Source of the DNA: Pantoea sp. Lij88
GTDB taxonomy: Bacteria > Pseudomonadota > Gammaproteobacteria > Enterobacterales > Enterobacteriaceae
Length of the DNA stretch: 64,000 bases
Assembly (NCBI RefSeq): GCF_030062155.1
Contig: NZ_CP118269.1
Span: 868,001 to 932,000, forward strand
Direction: 5' to 3'
The position numbers were made by a program, and so were the translations under genes. Positions 1 through 9,468 of the stretch are shown here, one piece after another; the stretch's first letter is position 1; every line of letters starts with the position of its first letter. Below the pieces are notes generated by a model, which was not told the DNA's origin, made no database searches, and worked only from the letters and a program-made list of their open reading frames with translations.

Positions 1-2
1 GC

Positions 3-134
3 GATATGCAGTGGAGCTGGTGGGATGACGTCACGCTGGAACTGTCGTTCTGGCTGCCTGCAGGCAGCTTTGCCACCAGCGTGGTCCGTGAGCTGCTGAC
101 CCCCGCGGACTCGCCCGATCAGATTGATGAGTAA
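3..134 (+). CDS. truD: tRNA pseudouridine(13) synthase TruD, C-terminal end only
   Basis: The window opens inside a reading frame whose last 43 codons end in TAA. The peptide contains the tract [16 protein letters not shown], typical of the extreme C-terminus of TruD, the enzyme that makes pseudouridine 13 in tRNA-Glu. Only this tail is visible; the catalytic part lies upstream of the window. The position immediately before surE-pcm-nlpD-rpoS is the same as in E. coli and supports the call. In E. coli truD and surE overlap, whereas here 192 bp separate them. Confidence 0.88.
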   Translation, partial: DMQWSWWDDVTLELSFWLPAGSFATSVVRELLTPADSPDQIDE

Positions 135-139
135 TCTTC

Positions 140-176
140 GCCGCAACCTGACCCGCAGTATGGGTAATGTTGCGGC
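140..176. repeat. Two-tier hairpin between truD and surE
   Basis: GCCGCAAC pairs with GTTGCGGC (8 bp), and inside that ACCC pairs with GGGT, separated by a small internal loop (ctg/aat). There is no T-run after it on either strand, so it is not a standard intrinsic terminator. It may stabilise the truD mRNA end or be a REP-like palindrome; its role is unknown. Confidence 0.45.
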
Positions 177-326
177 AAACCCCCACCGTCGTGTGATTTA
201 CGCCTACCACTTCCTTGCGCGCCTCGCTAGAATGCAAAAATCGCTGTCCATTTCTCACCTGTTGCCATGCCGTTAAAACAGGTTCAGTCACGGCGACCAG
301 TCGAATAAAAAAAAGGTCAGAACGAA

Positions 327-1088
327 ATGCGGATATTGCTCAGCAACGATGACGGCATTCACGCGCCAGGTATTCAGACTCTGGCGAAAGCCCTGCGGCA
401 GATTGCTGACGTACAGGTTGTTGCCCCCGATCGTAACCGAAGCGGTGCCTCGAACTCATTAACGCTGGAAACGCCTCTGCGCACTTTCACCCATGAAAAC
501 GGCGATATCGCGGTTCAGATGGGGACGCCAACTGACTGCGTCTATCTCGGGGTAAATGCGCTGATGCAGCCGCGTCCCGACATTGTGGTGTCAGGTATCA
601 ATGCCGGCCCCAATCTGGGCGACGATGTGATCTATTCCGGCACGGTGGCGGCGGCGATGGAAGGGCGGCATCTTGGCTTACCGGCAATCGCGGTTTCGCT
701 CAATGGTCATCAGCACTACGACACCGCAGCGGCGGTGACCTGCGCGCTCCTCAGGGCGCTGACGCATGAACCGCTGCGCACCGGCCGCATTCTCAACATC
801 AACGTTCCCGATCTGCCGCTGTCTGAGCTTAAAGGTATCCGCGTGACGCGCTGTGGCAGCCGCCATCCGGCAGATCAGGTGATTGCGCAGCAGGATCCGC
901 GCGGCAATACGCTTTACTGGATTGGACCGCCGGGCGAAAAACTCGATGCCGGCCCGGATACAGATTTTGCCGCCGTGGATCAGGGCTATGTGTCTGTTAC
1001 TGCGTTGCATGTGGACTTAACGGCGCACGGTGCGCAGGACGTGCTCAGTGACTGGCTGACAAAAGCTGAGGTGAACCTGGCATGGTGA
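327..1088 (+). CDS. surE: 5'/3'-nucleotidase SurE
   Basis: This 253-residue protein is a divalent-metal-dependent nucleotidase that dephosphorylates nucleoside 5'- and 3'-monophosphates and can also attack short polyphosphate; it is linked to stationary-phase survival. The N-terminus [15 protein letters not shown] carries the family's metal-binding Asp-Asp pair (residues 8-9). The tract [20 protein letters not shown] holds the conserved Asn/Gly-rich active-site loop. Length equals the E. coli protein (253). The ATG follows an aaggt Shine-Dalgarno. The gene overlaps pcm by 7 bp, so the two are translated together in the usual surE-pcm-nlpD order. A TAGAAT at 228-233 in the upstream gap could be a -10 element, without a clear -35. 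Confidence 0.97.
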   Translation: MRILLSNDDGIHAPGIQTLAKALRQIADVQVVAPDRNRSGASNSLTLETPLRTFTHENGDIAVQMGTPTDCVYLGVNALMQPRPDIVVSGINAGPNLGDDVIYSGTVAAAMEGRHLGLPAIAVSLNGHQHYDTAAAVTCALLRALTHEPLRTGRILNINVPDLPLSELKGIRVTRCGSRHPADQVIAQQDPRGNTLYWIGPPGEKLDAGPDTDFAAVDQGYVSVTALHVDLTAHGAQDVLSDWLTKAEVNLAW

Positions 1089-1708
1089 ATCGGCGTATTG
1101 AGACACTGCTGTCACAACTGCGTCAGCAGGGCATTGATGATGAAAACCTGCTGAAAGCCATTAGCGAGGTGCCGCGCGAACGTTTTATCGACGAGGCGTT
1201 CGAGCATAAAGCCTGGGACAATGTTGCCCTGCCTATCGGCTCCGGCCAGACGATATCCCAGCCTTATATGGTCGCGCGGATGACCGCGCTGCTGGCACTC
1301 AATCCGCATTCCCGTGTACTGGAGATTGGTACGGGTTCCGGTTACCAGACGGCGATTCTTGCCCATCTGGTAGACCATGTCTATTCAGTGGAACGCATCA
1401 AAGGGCTGCAGTGGCAGGCCAAGCGCCGCCTGAAACAGCTGGATCTGCATAATGTCTCGACCCGGCATGGCGATGGCTGGCAGGGCTGGCCATCACGCGG
1501 GCCCTTCGATGCCATCATTGTCACCGCCGCGCCACCGGAAATTCCGATTGCGCTGATAGCACAACTGGCAGAAGGCGGCATTATGGTGCTGCCGGTCGGC
1601 GAAGATCAGCAGGTACTGAAACGCCTGCGTCGTCAGGGCGAAGAGGTCACGGAAGAGATCATTGAGCCGGTGCGTTTTGTTCCGCTGGTGCAGGGCGATC
1701 TGGCCTGA
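1082..1708 (+). CDS. pcm: Protein-L-isoaspartate O-methyltransferase
   Basis: Pcm repairs aged proteins: it uses S-adenosylmethionine to methylate L-isoaspartyl residues so that they can revert to aspartate. The 208-residue length matches E. coli Pcm. The sequence shows [15 protein letters not shown] (residues about 57-71), the family substrate-side motif, and [16 protein letters not shown] (about 79-94), the SAM-binding motif I of class I methyltransferases. The ATG lies inside the end of surE (7-bp overlap), which indicates translational coupling. nlpD follows after 162 bp, which leaves room for an nlpD promoter that I cannot pinpoint. Confidence 0.97.
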   Translation: MVNRRIETLLSQLRQQGIDDENLLKAISEVPRERFIDEAFEHKAWDNVALPIGSGQTISQPYMVARMTALLALNPHSRVLEIGTGSGYQTAILAHLVDHVYSVERIKGLQWQAKRRLKQLDLHNVSTRHGDGWQGWPSRGPFDAIIVTAAPPEIPIALIAQLAEGGIMVLPVGEDQQVLKRLRRQGEEVTEEIIEPVRFVPLVQGDLA

Positions 1709-1870
1709 CGCTCTTCGTATTTCTTCACAACTGTTTCATGGCACCACGTACCTGATGTTGTTACTATCCGGTTTATTCAACAAAAATGCAGATTTTATCG
1801 CGCCGTGCAGAGCATTCTGCTGGCAGGTACAGTGAAACAGATAGATCAGAGTTGCCATCACGGGGGATTA

Positions 1871-2971
1871 ATGAGCACGGGAAGCACACTTTTTCAGTTA
1901 CGCCGTCTGGCGGCGCTTTCACTGGTAGGTTTTTGGCTGGCAGGCTGCAGCTCCAGCGACAATTCACAGGCACCCATCAGTCGCGTTGGCGATGATGGCG
2001 GCATGACAAACAGCCAGGCTGGAGCCGACACGGTTTCAGGTGGGGTTCCTGTCGCGCCATCTCAGGGACAAATGTTAAGCAGAAATTCAGCATCCGTCCC
2101 CAGCAATGGTGGAATGATTAGTACCAACAGCAATGTTGAGACGCAGAATGGCCGGATAGTATACAACCGCAGTTATCAGAATATTCCTAAGGGTAGCTAT
2201 TCCGGTGAAACTTATACCGTGAAGCGTGGCGACACCTTGTTCTATATCGCCTGGATTACCGGCAATGATTTCCGTGATTTAGCCCAGCGCAACAACGTTG
2301 CCGCGCCTTACAGCCTGAATGTCGGCCAGACGTTACAGATTGGAAATGGGTCGGGTCAGCCGATTACCGGCGGCAATCCCATTACCGTTGCTGATGCAAC
2401 GCAGGGCGGGGTTCCGGCGGCGCCGCAAATTAAATCGCCTGCTGTTGCACAGCAACCTGTTATTACGTATTCTGATGATTCGGGTAATTCGGGTGGCAGC
2501 AAATTGTTGCCTTCGAAAGGAGCAAATGTTGCAACGACAACAGCTCCAGTAGTTACCGCACCCCCAACGGTTAGCAGTACAACCAACAGTTCAACGCCGG
2601 TCGGAAGCTGGCGCTGGCCGACTGACGGGAAGATTATCGATAACTTCTCTGCCGCCGAAGGTGGCAATAAAGGTATCGATATCGCCGGGACGCGCGGACA
2701 ATCTGTTGTTACCACTGCTTCAGGACGAGTGGTTTACGCAGGTAACGCACTCCGGGGTTACGGTAATTTAATCATCATTAAACACAACGATGATTACCTG
2801 AGCGCCTACGCCCACAACGATACAATGCTGGTTCGGGAACAACAGGAAGTTAAGGCGGGGCAAAAGATCGCTACCATGGGTAGCACCGGAACCAGTTCAG
2901 TCAGATTACACTTTGAAATTCGTTACAAGGGGAAATCCGTAAACCCGTTGCGTTATTTGCCGCAGCGATAA
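1871..2971 (+). CDS. nlpD: Murein hydrolase activator lipoprotein NlpD
   Basis: NlpD is an outer-membrane lipoprotein that activates the amidase AmiC during septum splitting. I chose the ATG at 1871 because it follows a GGGGG Shine-Dalgarno and gives [12 protein letters not shown], like known NlpD; an in-frame extension to 1805 has no support. The product is 366 residues. A type II signal peptide ends in the lipobox LAGC with Cys26. A LysM domain (about residues 114-159, [10 protein letters not shown] to QTLQIG) binds peptidoglycan. A C-terminal M23/LytM domain (about 265-366) is degenerate: the metal-binding histidine/aspartate set is incomplete (GIDIAG instead of HxxxD), as expected for an activator rather than an enzyme. 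The stretch between the domains is low complexity (T, V, P, S). The end of this gene doubles as the rpoS leader. Confidence 0.96.
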   Translation: MSTGSTLFQLRRLAALSLVGFWLAGCSSSDNSQAPISRVGDDGGMTNSQAGADTVSGGVPVAPSQGQMLSRNSASVPSNGGMISTNSNVETQNGRIVYNRSYQNIPKGSYSGETYTVKRGDTLFYIAWITGNDFRDLAQRNNVAAPYSLNVGQTLQIGNGSGQPITGGNPITVADATQGGVPAAPQIKSPAVAQQPVITYSDDSGNSGGSKLLPSKGANVATTTAPVVTAPPTVSSTTNSSTPVGSWRWPTDGKIIDNFSAAEGGNKGIDIAGTRGQSVVTTASGRVVYAGNALRGYGNLIIIKHNDDYLSAYAHNDTMLVREQQEVKAGQKIATMGSTGTSSVRLHFEIRYKGKSVNPLRYLPQR

Positions 2972-3028
2972 TCCGGCAGAACAAAACTGTTTTATGTTCT
3001 GCCCTGGAATCACGGGTAGGAGCCGCTT
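2921..3028 (+). promoter_or_regulatory. rpoS mRNA leader: inhibitory stem and sRNA pairing region
   Basis: The end of nlpD and the 57-bp spacer retain the E. coli rpoS leader almost base for base: TTGAAATTCGTTACAAGG (from about 2922) is the antisense element that DsrA, RprA and ArcZ open in E. coli, and ATCACGGGTAGGAGCC carries the ribosome-binding site. ACCCG (2943-2947) can pair with CGGGT (3013-3017), forming the stem that hides the site. Conservation is seen directly; sRNA control is inferred from E. coli. Confidence 0.75.
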
Positions 3029-4021
3029 ATGAGCCAGAATACGCTGAAAGTAAACGAGTTACATGAGAACGCGGAATTCGATGAGAACGGAGCTGAAATT
3101 TTTGACGAGAAGGCACTCGTTGAAAACGAAGCCAGTGATAGCGACGTAGCGGAAGAAGAGTTGCTATCACAGGGTGCGACGCAGCGTGTATTAGATGCGA
3201 CGCAGCTCTATCTCGGGGAGATTGGCTATTCTCCGTTGTTAACGGCAGAGGAAGAAGTTTTCTTCGCTCGCCGTGCATTGCGGGGTGATATCCCTTCCCG
3301 TCGCCGCATGATCGAAAGTAACTTACGCCTGGTGGTAAAAATCGCCCGTCGTTACAGCAATCGTGGTTTAGCTCTGCTGGACCTGATTGAAGAAGGTAAC
3401 CTCGGCCTGATTCGCGCCGTAGAGAAATTTGACCCGGAGCGCGGGTTCCGTTTCTCAACGTACGCCACCTGGTGGATTCGTCAGACTATTGAACGGGCGA
3501 TCATGAATCAAACCCGTACCATTCGTCTGCCGATTCACATTGTAAAAGAACTGAATGTTTATCTGCGTACTGCGCGTGAACTTTCCCACAAGCTCGACCA
3601 TGAGCCGAGTGCGGAAGAGATCGCCGAACAGCTGGATAAACCGGTTGATGACGTAAGCCGCATGTTACGTCTTAACGAACGCATTACCTCGGTTGATACG
3701 CCATTAGGCGGTGATTCTGAAAAAGCGCTGCTGGACATTCTGGCCGATGAGAAAGACAACGGCCCGGAAGACACCACGCAGGACGATGATATGAAACAAA
3801 GCATCGTCAAATGGCTGTTCGAACTGAACGCCAAGCAGCGTGAAGTGCTGGCTCGTCGTTTCGGCCTGTTGGGCTATGAAGCGGCAACGCTTGAGGATGT
3901 AGGTCGTGAAATCGGCTTAACCCGCGAGCGTGTACGCCAGATTCAGGTTGAAGGTTTGCGCCGTCTGCGCGAAATCCTGCAGGCGCAGGGCCTCAGCATT
4001 GAAGCACTGTTTCGTGAATAA
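3029..4021 (+). CDS. rpoS: RNA polymerase sigma factor RpoS (sigma-38)
   Basis: RpoS directs transcription of stationary-phase and general stress genes. The 330-residue product has the length of the E. coli protein. Region 1.2 begins near residue 55 ([10 protein letters not shown]). Region 2 contains [19 protein letters not shown] and the -10-recognising [19 protein letters not shown]. Region 4 has the helix-turn-helix [20 protein letters not shown] (about 284-303), which reads the -35 element. The start follows AGGAGC. The promoter in E. coli lies inside nlpD; I could not place it here with confidence. The gene ends in a strong terminator and faces mutS. Intact, with no frameshift, which matters because rpoS is often lost in laboratory lines. 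Confidence 0.98.
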   Translation: MSQNTLKVNELHENAEFDENGAEIFDEKALVENEASDSDVAEEELLSQGATQRVLDATQLYLGEIGYSPLLTAEEEVFFARRALRGDIPSRRRMIESNLRLVVKIARRYSNRGLALLDLIEEGNLGLIRAVEKFDPERGFRFSTYATWWIRQTIERAIMNQTRTIRLPIHIVKELNVYLRTARELSHKLDHEPSAEEIAEQLDKPVDDVSRMLRLNERITSVDTPLGGDSEKALLDILADEKDNGPEDTTQDDDMKQSIVKWLFELNAKQREVLARRFGLLGYEAATLEDVGREIGLTRERVRQIQVEGLRRLREILQAQGLSIEALFRE

Positions 4022-4052
4022 TCGTTTATAAGACGATCTGAGTACGCATGCG

Positions 4053-4083
4053 AAAAGCGATGGTGAAAACCATCGCTTTTTTT
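4053..4083. terminator. rpoS terminator, usable in both directions
   Basis: AAAGCGATGGT-GAAA-ACCATCGCTTTTTTT forms an 11-bp stem with a four-base loop and a seven-T tail. Read from the other strand it also ends in TTTT, so it may stop mutS transcription as well. Confidence 0.9.
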
Positions 4084-4114
4084 ATGTCTGCGGAAAAGTG
4101 ATTTGGAGCGAATA

Positions 4115-4136
4115 GCACCGCGCATTAACGCGGTGC
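4115..4136. terminator. Hairpin just after mutS
   Basis: GCACCGCG and CGCGGTGC form a perfect 8-bp stem with a six-base loop, starting 10 bases beyond the mutS stop codon. There is no T-run on the mutS strand, so termination is uncertain; it could protect the mutS mRNA 3' end. Confidence 0.35.
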
Positions 4137-4145
4137 GGCGTGCTA

Positions 4146-6707
4146 TCAGACCAGCGATTTAAGACGATAAATCCAGTCGAGCGCCTGACGCGGTGTCAGC
4201 GTATCCGGATCCAGTGCCTCAAGCGCTTCCACAGCCGGTGAGGTCTCTTCAACCAGCAGCGGCAGCTGAGAACCATCGACCGTCGATGACGCGGAGTGGT
4301 TTGAAACGTTTTCCAGCTCCTTCAGCTTGTTGCGTGCCCGCTTAATCACCTCTTTAGGCACCCCAGCCAGTGCTGCTACCGCCAGACCATAACTCTTACT
4401 TGCAGCCCCTTCCTGCACGCTGTGCATAAAGGCGATGGTGTCACCGTGCTCAACGGCATCCAGATGGACGTTAACCACGCCTTCCATTTTTTCCGGCAGG
4501 GTGGTCAGCTCGAAGTAATGGGTGGCAAACAGCGTCATCGCTTTGATGCGGTTCGCCAGGTTTTCGGCGCAGGCCCAGGCAAGTGACAAACCGTCATACG
4601 TGGAGGTTCCGCGTCCAATCTCATCCATCAGCACCAGGCTGTTTTCGGTGGCGTTATGCAGGATGTTGGCGGTTTCGGTCATCTCAACCATAAAGGTCGA
4701 GCGCCCGGAGGCGAGGTCATCCGCAGCACCGACGCGGGTAAAGATGCGATCCAGCGGGCCAATCAGCGTCTCATCGGCCGGAACAAAACTGCCAATCCAT
4801 GCCATCAGGGCAATCAGCGCAGCCTGCCGCATATAGGTACTCTTACCGCCCATGTTGGGGCCGGTAATGATCAGCATCCTGCGCTGGGGAGCCAGTGAGA
4901 GTGGATTGGCAATAAACGGCTCTTTCAGAACCTGTTCAACGACCGGATGGCGACCGCCGCTGATTTTAATCCCGGCTTTCTCCTGCAACACCGGGCGGCA
5001 ATAGTTCAGTGACCAGGCGCGTTCCGCCAGGTTGCTCAACACATCCAGCTCGGCCAGCGCGGCAGCACTCAGCTGCAGCGCTTCAAGGTGCGGCAGCAGT
5101 TGATCGAACAATGCCTCATACAGGCTTTTCTCCAGCGACAGCGCTTTACCCTTAGAGGTGAGGACTTTGTCTTCGTACTCTTTCAGCTCCGGGATGATGT
5201 AGCGCTCAGCGTTTTTCAGTGTCTGACGACGCACATAGTGCATCGGAACCTGATGACTCTGGCCACGGCTGACCTGGATGTAATAGCCATGCACACCGTT
5301 AAAGCCGACCTTAAGCGTATCCAGTCCCAGCTTTTCGCGTTCGCGGATCTCCAGCCGGTCGAGATAGTCGGTTGCGCCATCGGCCAGCGCGCGCCACTCA
5401 TCCAGCTCCGCGTTGTAGCCTGGTGCAATTACTCCGCCGTCGCGGATCAGCACCGGCGGTGACTCAATCACGGCCTGCTCCAGCAGCTCACGTAATGCGG
5501 TGAACTCGCCCATCTGCGCGCGCAGTTTCTGTAACTGCGGTGCTTCGACATTGGCCAGCAGCTGGTTCAGTTCCGGCAGTTGCTGGAACGCATGACGCAT
5601 GCGGGCCAGATCGCGCGGACGGGCGGTGCGCAACGCCAGGCGGGCCAGGATGCGCTCCAGATCGCCGACCTGACGCAGCACCGGCTGCAGCACGTCGCTG
5701 AGATTTTGCAGCTCAGCAATCGACTCCTGACGCTGGTTAATGATGCGCACATCGCGCAGCGGCATATGCAGCCAGCGCTTCAGCATCCGGCTACCCATCG
5801 GGGTGACGGTTTTATCCAGCACGGCCGCTAAGGTGTTGTCGGTGCCGCCGGCCAGGTTCTGGGTGATCTCCAGATTACGGCGGGTAGCGGCATCCATGAT
5901 GATGCTGTCCTGCTGCCGTTCCATGCTCAGCGAACGGATGTGGGGCAGCGTGGTGCGCTGGGTATCTTTGACATATTGCAGCAGGCAGCCCGCCGCACTC
6001 AGTCCGAGGTGCGCGTTCTCCACGCCAAAGCCATTGAGGTCGCGGGTGCCAAACTGCAGGTTAAGCTGCTGGCGCGCGGTGTCGATCTCAAACTCCCACA
6101 GCGGACGGCGGCGCAGGCCACGTCGCTGATCGATCAGCGACATCGCCTGAAAATCTTCGGGATAGAGCAGCTCAGCCGGATTGGTGCGCTGCAGTTCTGC
6201 CGCCATGGTTTCTGCATCGGCAGGTTCGCTCAGGCGGAAACGGCCTGAGCTGATATCCAGCGTGGCGTAACCAAAACCGCGCGGGCTTTGCACAATTGCC
6301 GCCAGCAGATTGTCGTGCCGCTCCTGCAATAGCGCCTCATCACTGATGGTGCCGGGCGTGACGATGCGCACCACTTTGCGCTCGACCGGGCCTTTGCTCA
6401 GCGCCGGATCGCCTATCTGCTCGCAGATGGCTACGGACTCGCCCAGCTGCACCAGTTTTGCCAGATAGCCTTCAACCGCATGATAGGGCACCCCGGCCAT
6501 CGGGATCGGTTCGCCCGCTGACGCACCGCGTTTGGTGAGTGAAATCTCCAGAAGCTGCGAGGCGCGCTTAGCGTCGTCATAAAACAGCTCGTAGAAGTCA
6601 CCCATACGGTAAAACAGCAGAATGTCAGGATGCTCAGCCTTAAGGCGCAGGTACTGTTGCATCATGGGCGTATGAGAAGGAAAGTCCTTTTCGGTTGGCT
6701 CTTGCAT
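4146..6707 (-). CDS. mutS: DNA mismatch repair protein MutS
   Basis: MutS recognises mispaired and short unpaired bases and recruits MutL. The 853-residue product matches the E. coli length. The N-terminal domain carries [11 protein letters not shown] (about residues 32-42), whose Phe-x-Glu wedges into the mismatch. The C-terminal ATPase has Walker [14 protein letters not shown] (about 614-626), the Walker B/signature stretch [14 protein letters not shown], and the helix-turn-helix end. The ATG (6705-6707) is the start used by known MutS proteins. It is convergent with rpoS, 124 bp away, whereas in E. coli several kb of variable DNA separate them. narL lies upstream on the same strand, 305 bp away. 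Confidence 0.98.
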   Translation of the reverse strand: MQEPTEKDFPSHTPMMQQYLRLKAEHPDILLFYRMGDFYELFYDDAKRASQLLEISLTKRGASAGEPIPMAGVPYHAVEGYLAKLVQLGESVAICEQIGDPALSKGPVERKVVRIVTPGTISDEALLQERHDNLLAAIVQSPRGFGYATLDISSGRFRLSEPADAETMAAELQRTNPAELLYPEDFQAMSLIDQRRGLRRRPLWEFEIDTARQQLNLQFGTRDLNGFGVENAHLGLSAAGCLLQYVKDTQRTTLPHIRSLSMERQQDSIIMDAATRRNLEITQNLAGGTDNTLAAVLDKTVTPMGSRMLKRWLHMPLRDVRIINQRQESIAELQNLSDVLQPVLRQVGDLERILARLALRTARPRDLARMRHAFQQLPELNQLLANVEAPQLQKLRAQMGEFTALRELLEQAVIESPPVLIRDGGVIAPGYNAELDEWRALADGATDYLDRLEIREREKLGLDTLKVGFNGVHGYYIQVSRGQSHQVPMHYVRRQTLKNAERYIIPELKEYEDKVLTSKGKALSLEKSLYEALFDQLLPHLEALQLSAAALAELDVLSNLAERAWSLNYCRPVLQEKAGIKISGGRHPVVEQVLKEPFIANPLSLAPQRRMLIITGPNMGGKSTYMRQAALIALMAWIGSFVPADETLIGPLDRIFTRVGAADDLASGRSTFMVEMTETANILHNATENSLVLMDEIGRGTSTYDGLSLAWACAENLANRIKAMTLFATHYFELTTLPEKMEGVVNVHLDAVEHGDTIAFMHSVQEGAASKSYGLAVAALAGVPKEVIKRARNKLKELENVSNHSASSTVDGSQLPLLVEETSPAVEALEALDPDTLTPRQALDWIYRLKSLV

Positions 6708-7012
6708 AGGGTTTTAACTCATCTTTAATGCGGTAAATTTCTGGCGGTCAACGCCAATGAAACCGAAAGCAATTCCAGGCGCGCAGGATAGTCAGATGAT
6801 AACGAATAGGGCAGGGCATATGCCAGCCTGATAATCGCCCCGATCCTGACCGGGTATAACCTGACAGGCATCCTGGCAAATGCGGCGGCGGCTGGCGACT
6901 GAAAAGTGCCTGTTCTGATAACTCTGACGCGGGGCTGCGAGGCGGCTCGCGATTTCTGCGACCGTTTACGGCGGGCAGAACGGCAATGCGCCGCATCGTG
7001 GAGCGGAGCGGA
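6708..7012 (-). promoter_or_regulatory. narL-mutS gap with a possible mutS promoter
   Basis: No credible gene lies here; open frames on either strand have no family resemblance. On the minus strand TTGACC (6746-6751) is followed 17 bases later by TTAAAG, about 20 bases before the mutS start codon. The -35 is good, the -10 poor. No narL terminator with a T-run is visible, so some mutS transcription could come from narL. Confidence 0.35.
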
Positions 7013-7681
7013 TCAGTGCAGTCCGTTCTGCAGCGCCCAGACGGCCGCTTCAAGCCGGGATTTGAGGTTCATCTTCTTCAGCAGATATTTGACGTGGACC
7101 TTGACCGTGCTTTCACTGATGTCCAGTTTGCGGGCAATCGCTTTATTGGTCATGCCGTCGCTGATCAGTTGCAGGATGTCACGTTCACGCCGGGTCAGCT
7201 GATGGATGTCGCGCGTCTGAGCAGGCTGCGCTTCGCGCAACCGGGCGACCAGAATCGGCGTCAGCGCTTCGCTCAGCACGATCTGTCCGGCGGCAGCCTG
7301 ATGCAGCGCTTTCAGCAAGGCTTCCGGTTCCATATCTTTCAGCAGATAACCATCTGCGCCGCGCTTCAGCGCGCTGACCACATCCTCTTCATTATCGGAA
7401 ACGCTGAACACAACCACCCGGCCAGAGAGGGCGATCTCACGCAGCCGGGTCAGGGTATCCAGTCCGTTCAGCCCCGGCATATTAATATCCAGCAGGATCA
7501 GGTCGGGATCGTGCTGCTGAGCCAGCGCCAGGCCATCGATGCCATTACCCGCTTCGGCAACCACCTGCAGTCGCTCATCCAGCGCAATCAGCTGTTTCAG
7601 TCCGTTGCGCAGCATGGGGTGGTCGTCGATCAATATGAGCGTGAATTTCTCTGCCGTCACCATGGCGCCTGTTCCTGTCAT
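7013..7681 (-). CDS. narL: Nitrate/nitrite response regulator NarL
   Basis: NarL is the response regulator that activates nitrate-respiration genes and represses other anaerobic pathways when nitrate is present. The 222-residue product has a receiver domain with [12 protein letters not shown] (phosphate-pocket Asp pair) and [10 protein letters not shown] (phospho-acceptor Asp), and a LuxR/GerE-type helix-turn-helix near the C-terminus ([36 protein letters not shown] in two overlapping tracts). Wording such as [18 protein letters not shown] is that of NarL rather than its paralogue NarP. A second ATG at 7663 is an equally plausible start. In E. coli narX, the sensor kinase, lies between narK and narL; here narL directly abuts the narK control region and narX is absent. 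Confidence 0.93.
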   Translation of the reverse strand: MTGTGAMVTAEKFTLILIDDHPMLRNGLKQLIALDERLQVVAEAGNGIDGLALAQQHDPDLILLDINMPGLNGLDTLTRLREIALSGRVVVFSVSDNEEDVVSALKRGADGYLLKDMEPEALLKALHQAAAGQIVLSEALTPILVARLREAQPAQTRDIHQLTRRERDILQLISDGMTNKAIARKLDISESTVKVHVKYLLKKMNLKSRLEAAVWALQNGLH

Positions 7682-7738
7682 ATTTGCCAGCCTGAGCGGG
7701 CGGGAGGCTTATCTTACCGGTGAAGTGGGGCGGCTATA

Positions 7739-7759
7739 TACCCCTGATGGACTACTCCT
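7739..7759 (+). promoter_or_regulatory. Two NarL heptamers upstream of narK
   Basis: TACCCCT (7739-7745) and TACTCCT (7753-7759) both fit the NarL half-site TACYYMT, in the same orientation and 14 bases apart. They lie about 145-170 bp upstream of the FNR box, as in nitrate-activated nar promoters. They could also act on narL itself, whose start is 58 bp away. Confidence 0.55.
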
Positions 7760-7900
7760 TTATTTCCATTCGGGCACCCTTTAGCTGATGGCGTTTTCGG
7801 CCGCCACTAAACCGCATGATTTATAAGGGTTATCCGCATCCGGTCAACTACTTAACCAGGAGGGTCAGGCGTTGCCACGCCGTTGTAACCTGACTTGCCG

Positions 7901-7914
7901 TTGATTTGTATCAA
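7901..7914 (+). promoter_or_regulatory. FNR box of the narK promoter
   Basis: TTGATTTGTATCAA is a perfect match to the FNR consensus TTGAT-N4-ATCAA. If FNR sits at -41.5, as at E. coli narK, transcription would start near 7949, 27 bases ahead of the narK ATG, with CAGGAT (7937-7942) as a weak -10. Oxygen-sensitive activation is inferred from this site. Confidence 0.88.
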
Positions 7915-7975
7915 GCAAGCCGCCAGGCCGGATACGCAGGATATGCACAATTATTATTCTGCTGATGAGACATTT

Positions 7976-9367
7976 ATGACCCAATCCGCCCCTTTGCAAA
8001 CCCCGACGCGCGGCGCGTTAATTCAGGACTGGCAACCGGAAAACGATGCATTCTGGCAGTCACGCGGTAAACGCATCGCCAGCCGTAACCTGTGGATTTC
8101 TGTTTTCTGCCTGCTGCTGGGCTTCTGCGTCTGGATGCTGTTCAGCACCGTCGCGGTTAACCTGAACAAAGTGGGTTTTAACTTCAGCACCGAACAGCTC
8201 TTTTTACTGACCGCGCTGCCGTCGGTCTCCGGTGCGTTGCTGCGGGTGCCTTACTCGTTTGTTATTCCGATCTTTGGCGGACGCCGCTGGACCGCCTTCA
8301 GCACCGGCATCCTGATCCTTCCCTGCCTGTGGCTCGGCTTTGCGGTACAGGACAGCCAGACGTCATTCACAACGTTCACGGTGATAGCCCTGCTGTGCGG
8401 TTTTGGCGGCGCTAACTTCGCATCGAGCATGGGCAACATCAGCTTCTTCTTTCCCAAAGCCCGTCAGGGCGGCGCGCTGGGCATCAACGGCGGCCTCGGA
8501 AATCTCGGCGTCAGCGTGATGCAGTTTGTCGCGCCGCTGGCGATCTCCTGCGCCATTTTTGGTTTTGCCGATGTCGGTCATACCACCGTCACCGGCGACA
8601 GCCTCTGGCTGGAAAATGCGGCCTGGATCTGGGTGCCGTTCCTGGCAATCGGCACGCTGGCAGCCTGGTTCGGCATGAACGATCTGGCGGCGGCAAAATC
8701 CTCGCTGCGTGAGCAGCTACCGGTGCTGAAACGTCCCCATCTGTGGGTCATGGCGCTGCTCTATCTGGCGACTTTTGGTTCCTTTATCGGTTTCTCTGCC
8801 GGTTTTGCCATGCTGACGAAGACGCAATTTCCCGATGTCGTGATCATGCATTACGCCTTTTTCGGCCCGCTGATTGGCGCACTGGCCCGTTCAGCAGGCG
8901 GCATCATTTCTGACCGGCTCGGCGGCACCCGCGTCACGCTGGTCAACTACATCCTGATGGCGCTGTTTGCCGCGCTGCTGTTCCTCACCCTGCCGGGTGA
9001 CGGACATGAGGGATCGTTCGTCGCCTTCTTCGCTGTGTTTATGGGCCTGTTCCTGACCGCCGGTCTGGGCAGCGGCTCCACCTACCAGATGATTGCGGTG
9101 CTATTCCGCAAGCTAACGCTGGAACGTATCAAAGCCGAAGGCGGCGACGATGCGCATGCGCAGCGTGAAGCGGGAACGGAAACCTCGGCTGCGCTCGGCT
9201 TTATCTCCGCGATTGGCGCGCTGGGCGGCTTCTTTATTCCGCAGACGTTTGGCCTGTCGCTCGCCATGACCGGTTCCCCCGCTGGCGCGATGAAAATCTT
9301 CCTGGTCTTTTACCTCTGCTGCATCGCGGTGACCTGGCTGGTTTATGGACGTAAAGCCCGCGCCTGA
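7976..9367 (+). CDS. narK: Nitrate/nitrite antiporter NarK
   Basis: NarK is a major-facilitator inner-membrane protein that imports nitrate and exports nitrite. I placed the start at 7976 (MTQSAPLQTPTRG), which gives 463 residues, exactly the E. coli length, and lies after GATGAGA; a TTG at 7895 extends the frame through the FNR box and is rejected. Family signatures are present: GRRWTAFSTG early on, the nitrate signature GFGGANFASSMGNISFFFPK (about residues 140-160) and a second glycine-rich signature, AGLGSGSTYQM (about 360). Twelve hydrophobic segments can be followed. A hairpin lies in the 101-bp gap to narG, and the genes are probably one transcription unit. Confidence 0.97.
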   Translation: MTQSAPLQTPTRGALIQDWQPENDAFWQSRGKRIASRNLWISVFCLLLGFCVWMLFSTVAVNLNKVGFNFSTEQLFLLTALPSVSGALLRVPYSFVIPIFGGRRWTAFSTGILILPCLWLGFAVQDSQTSFTTFTVIALLCGFGGANFASSMGNISFFFPKARQGGALGINGGLGNLGVSVMQFVAPLAISCAIFGFADVGHTTVTGDSLWLENAAWIWVPFLAIGTLAAWFGMNDLAAAKSSLREQLPVLKRPHLWVMALLYLATFGSFIGFSAGFAMLTKTQFPDVVIMHYAFFGPLIGALARSAGGIISDRLGGTRVTLVNYILMALFAALLFLTLPGDGHEGSFVAFFAVFMGLFLTAGLGSGSTYQMIAVLFRKLTLERIKAEGGDDAHAQREAGTETSAALGFISAIGALGGFFIPQTFGLSLAMTGSPAGAMKIFLVFYLCCIAVTWLVYGRKARA

Positions 9368-9377
9368 TAACGATAAA

Positions 9378-9412
9378 GCCGGTGTGCCGCACCGGCAAAA
9401 TTTTCCTTTCTG
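9378..9412 (+). terminator. Hairpin between narK and narG
   Basis: GCCGGTG-tgccg-CACCGGC forms a 7-bp GC-rich stem followed by AAAATTTTCCTTTCT. The T-run is broken, so this is likely a partial terminator that would lower narGHJI transcription relative to narK, or a processing hairpin. Confidence 0.55.
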
Positions 9413-9468
9413 TGTCGCGACAGACGCAGAGTCAGCAATGTCATACCAGGCCTTCAGGAGTATTCCGG

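Noticed and set aside
31..291. An 86-codon minus-strand frame over the truD end and the gap
   Set aside because: No resemblance to a family, no Shine-Dalgarno, and overlaps the conserved truD tail.
7013..7681. NarP instead of NarL
   Set aside because: Receiver and linker tracts ([33 protein letters not shown]) follow NarL, not NarP.
6986..7723. A 245-codon open frame on the plus strand across narL
   Set aside because: It is antisense to narL in full, rich in Q and H as expected for the shadow of an enteric gene, with no family resemblance or Shine-Dalgarno.
7682..7894. Hidden remnant of narX between narL and narK
   Set aside because: I read all frames and found no histidine-kinase or sensor tract; the stretch is too short and holds regulatory sites.
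7895..7975. N-terminal extension of NarK from a TTG codon
   Set aside because: It would translate the FNR box; the ATG at 7976 gives the exact E. coli length.
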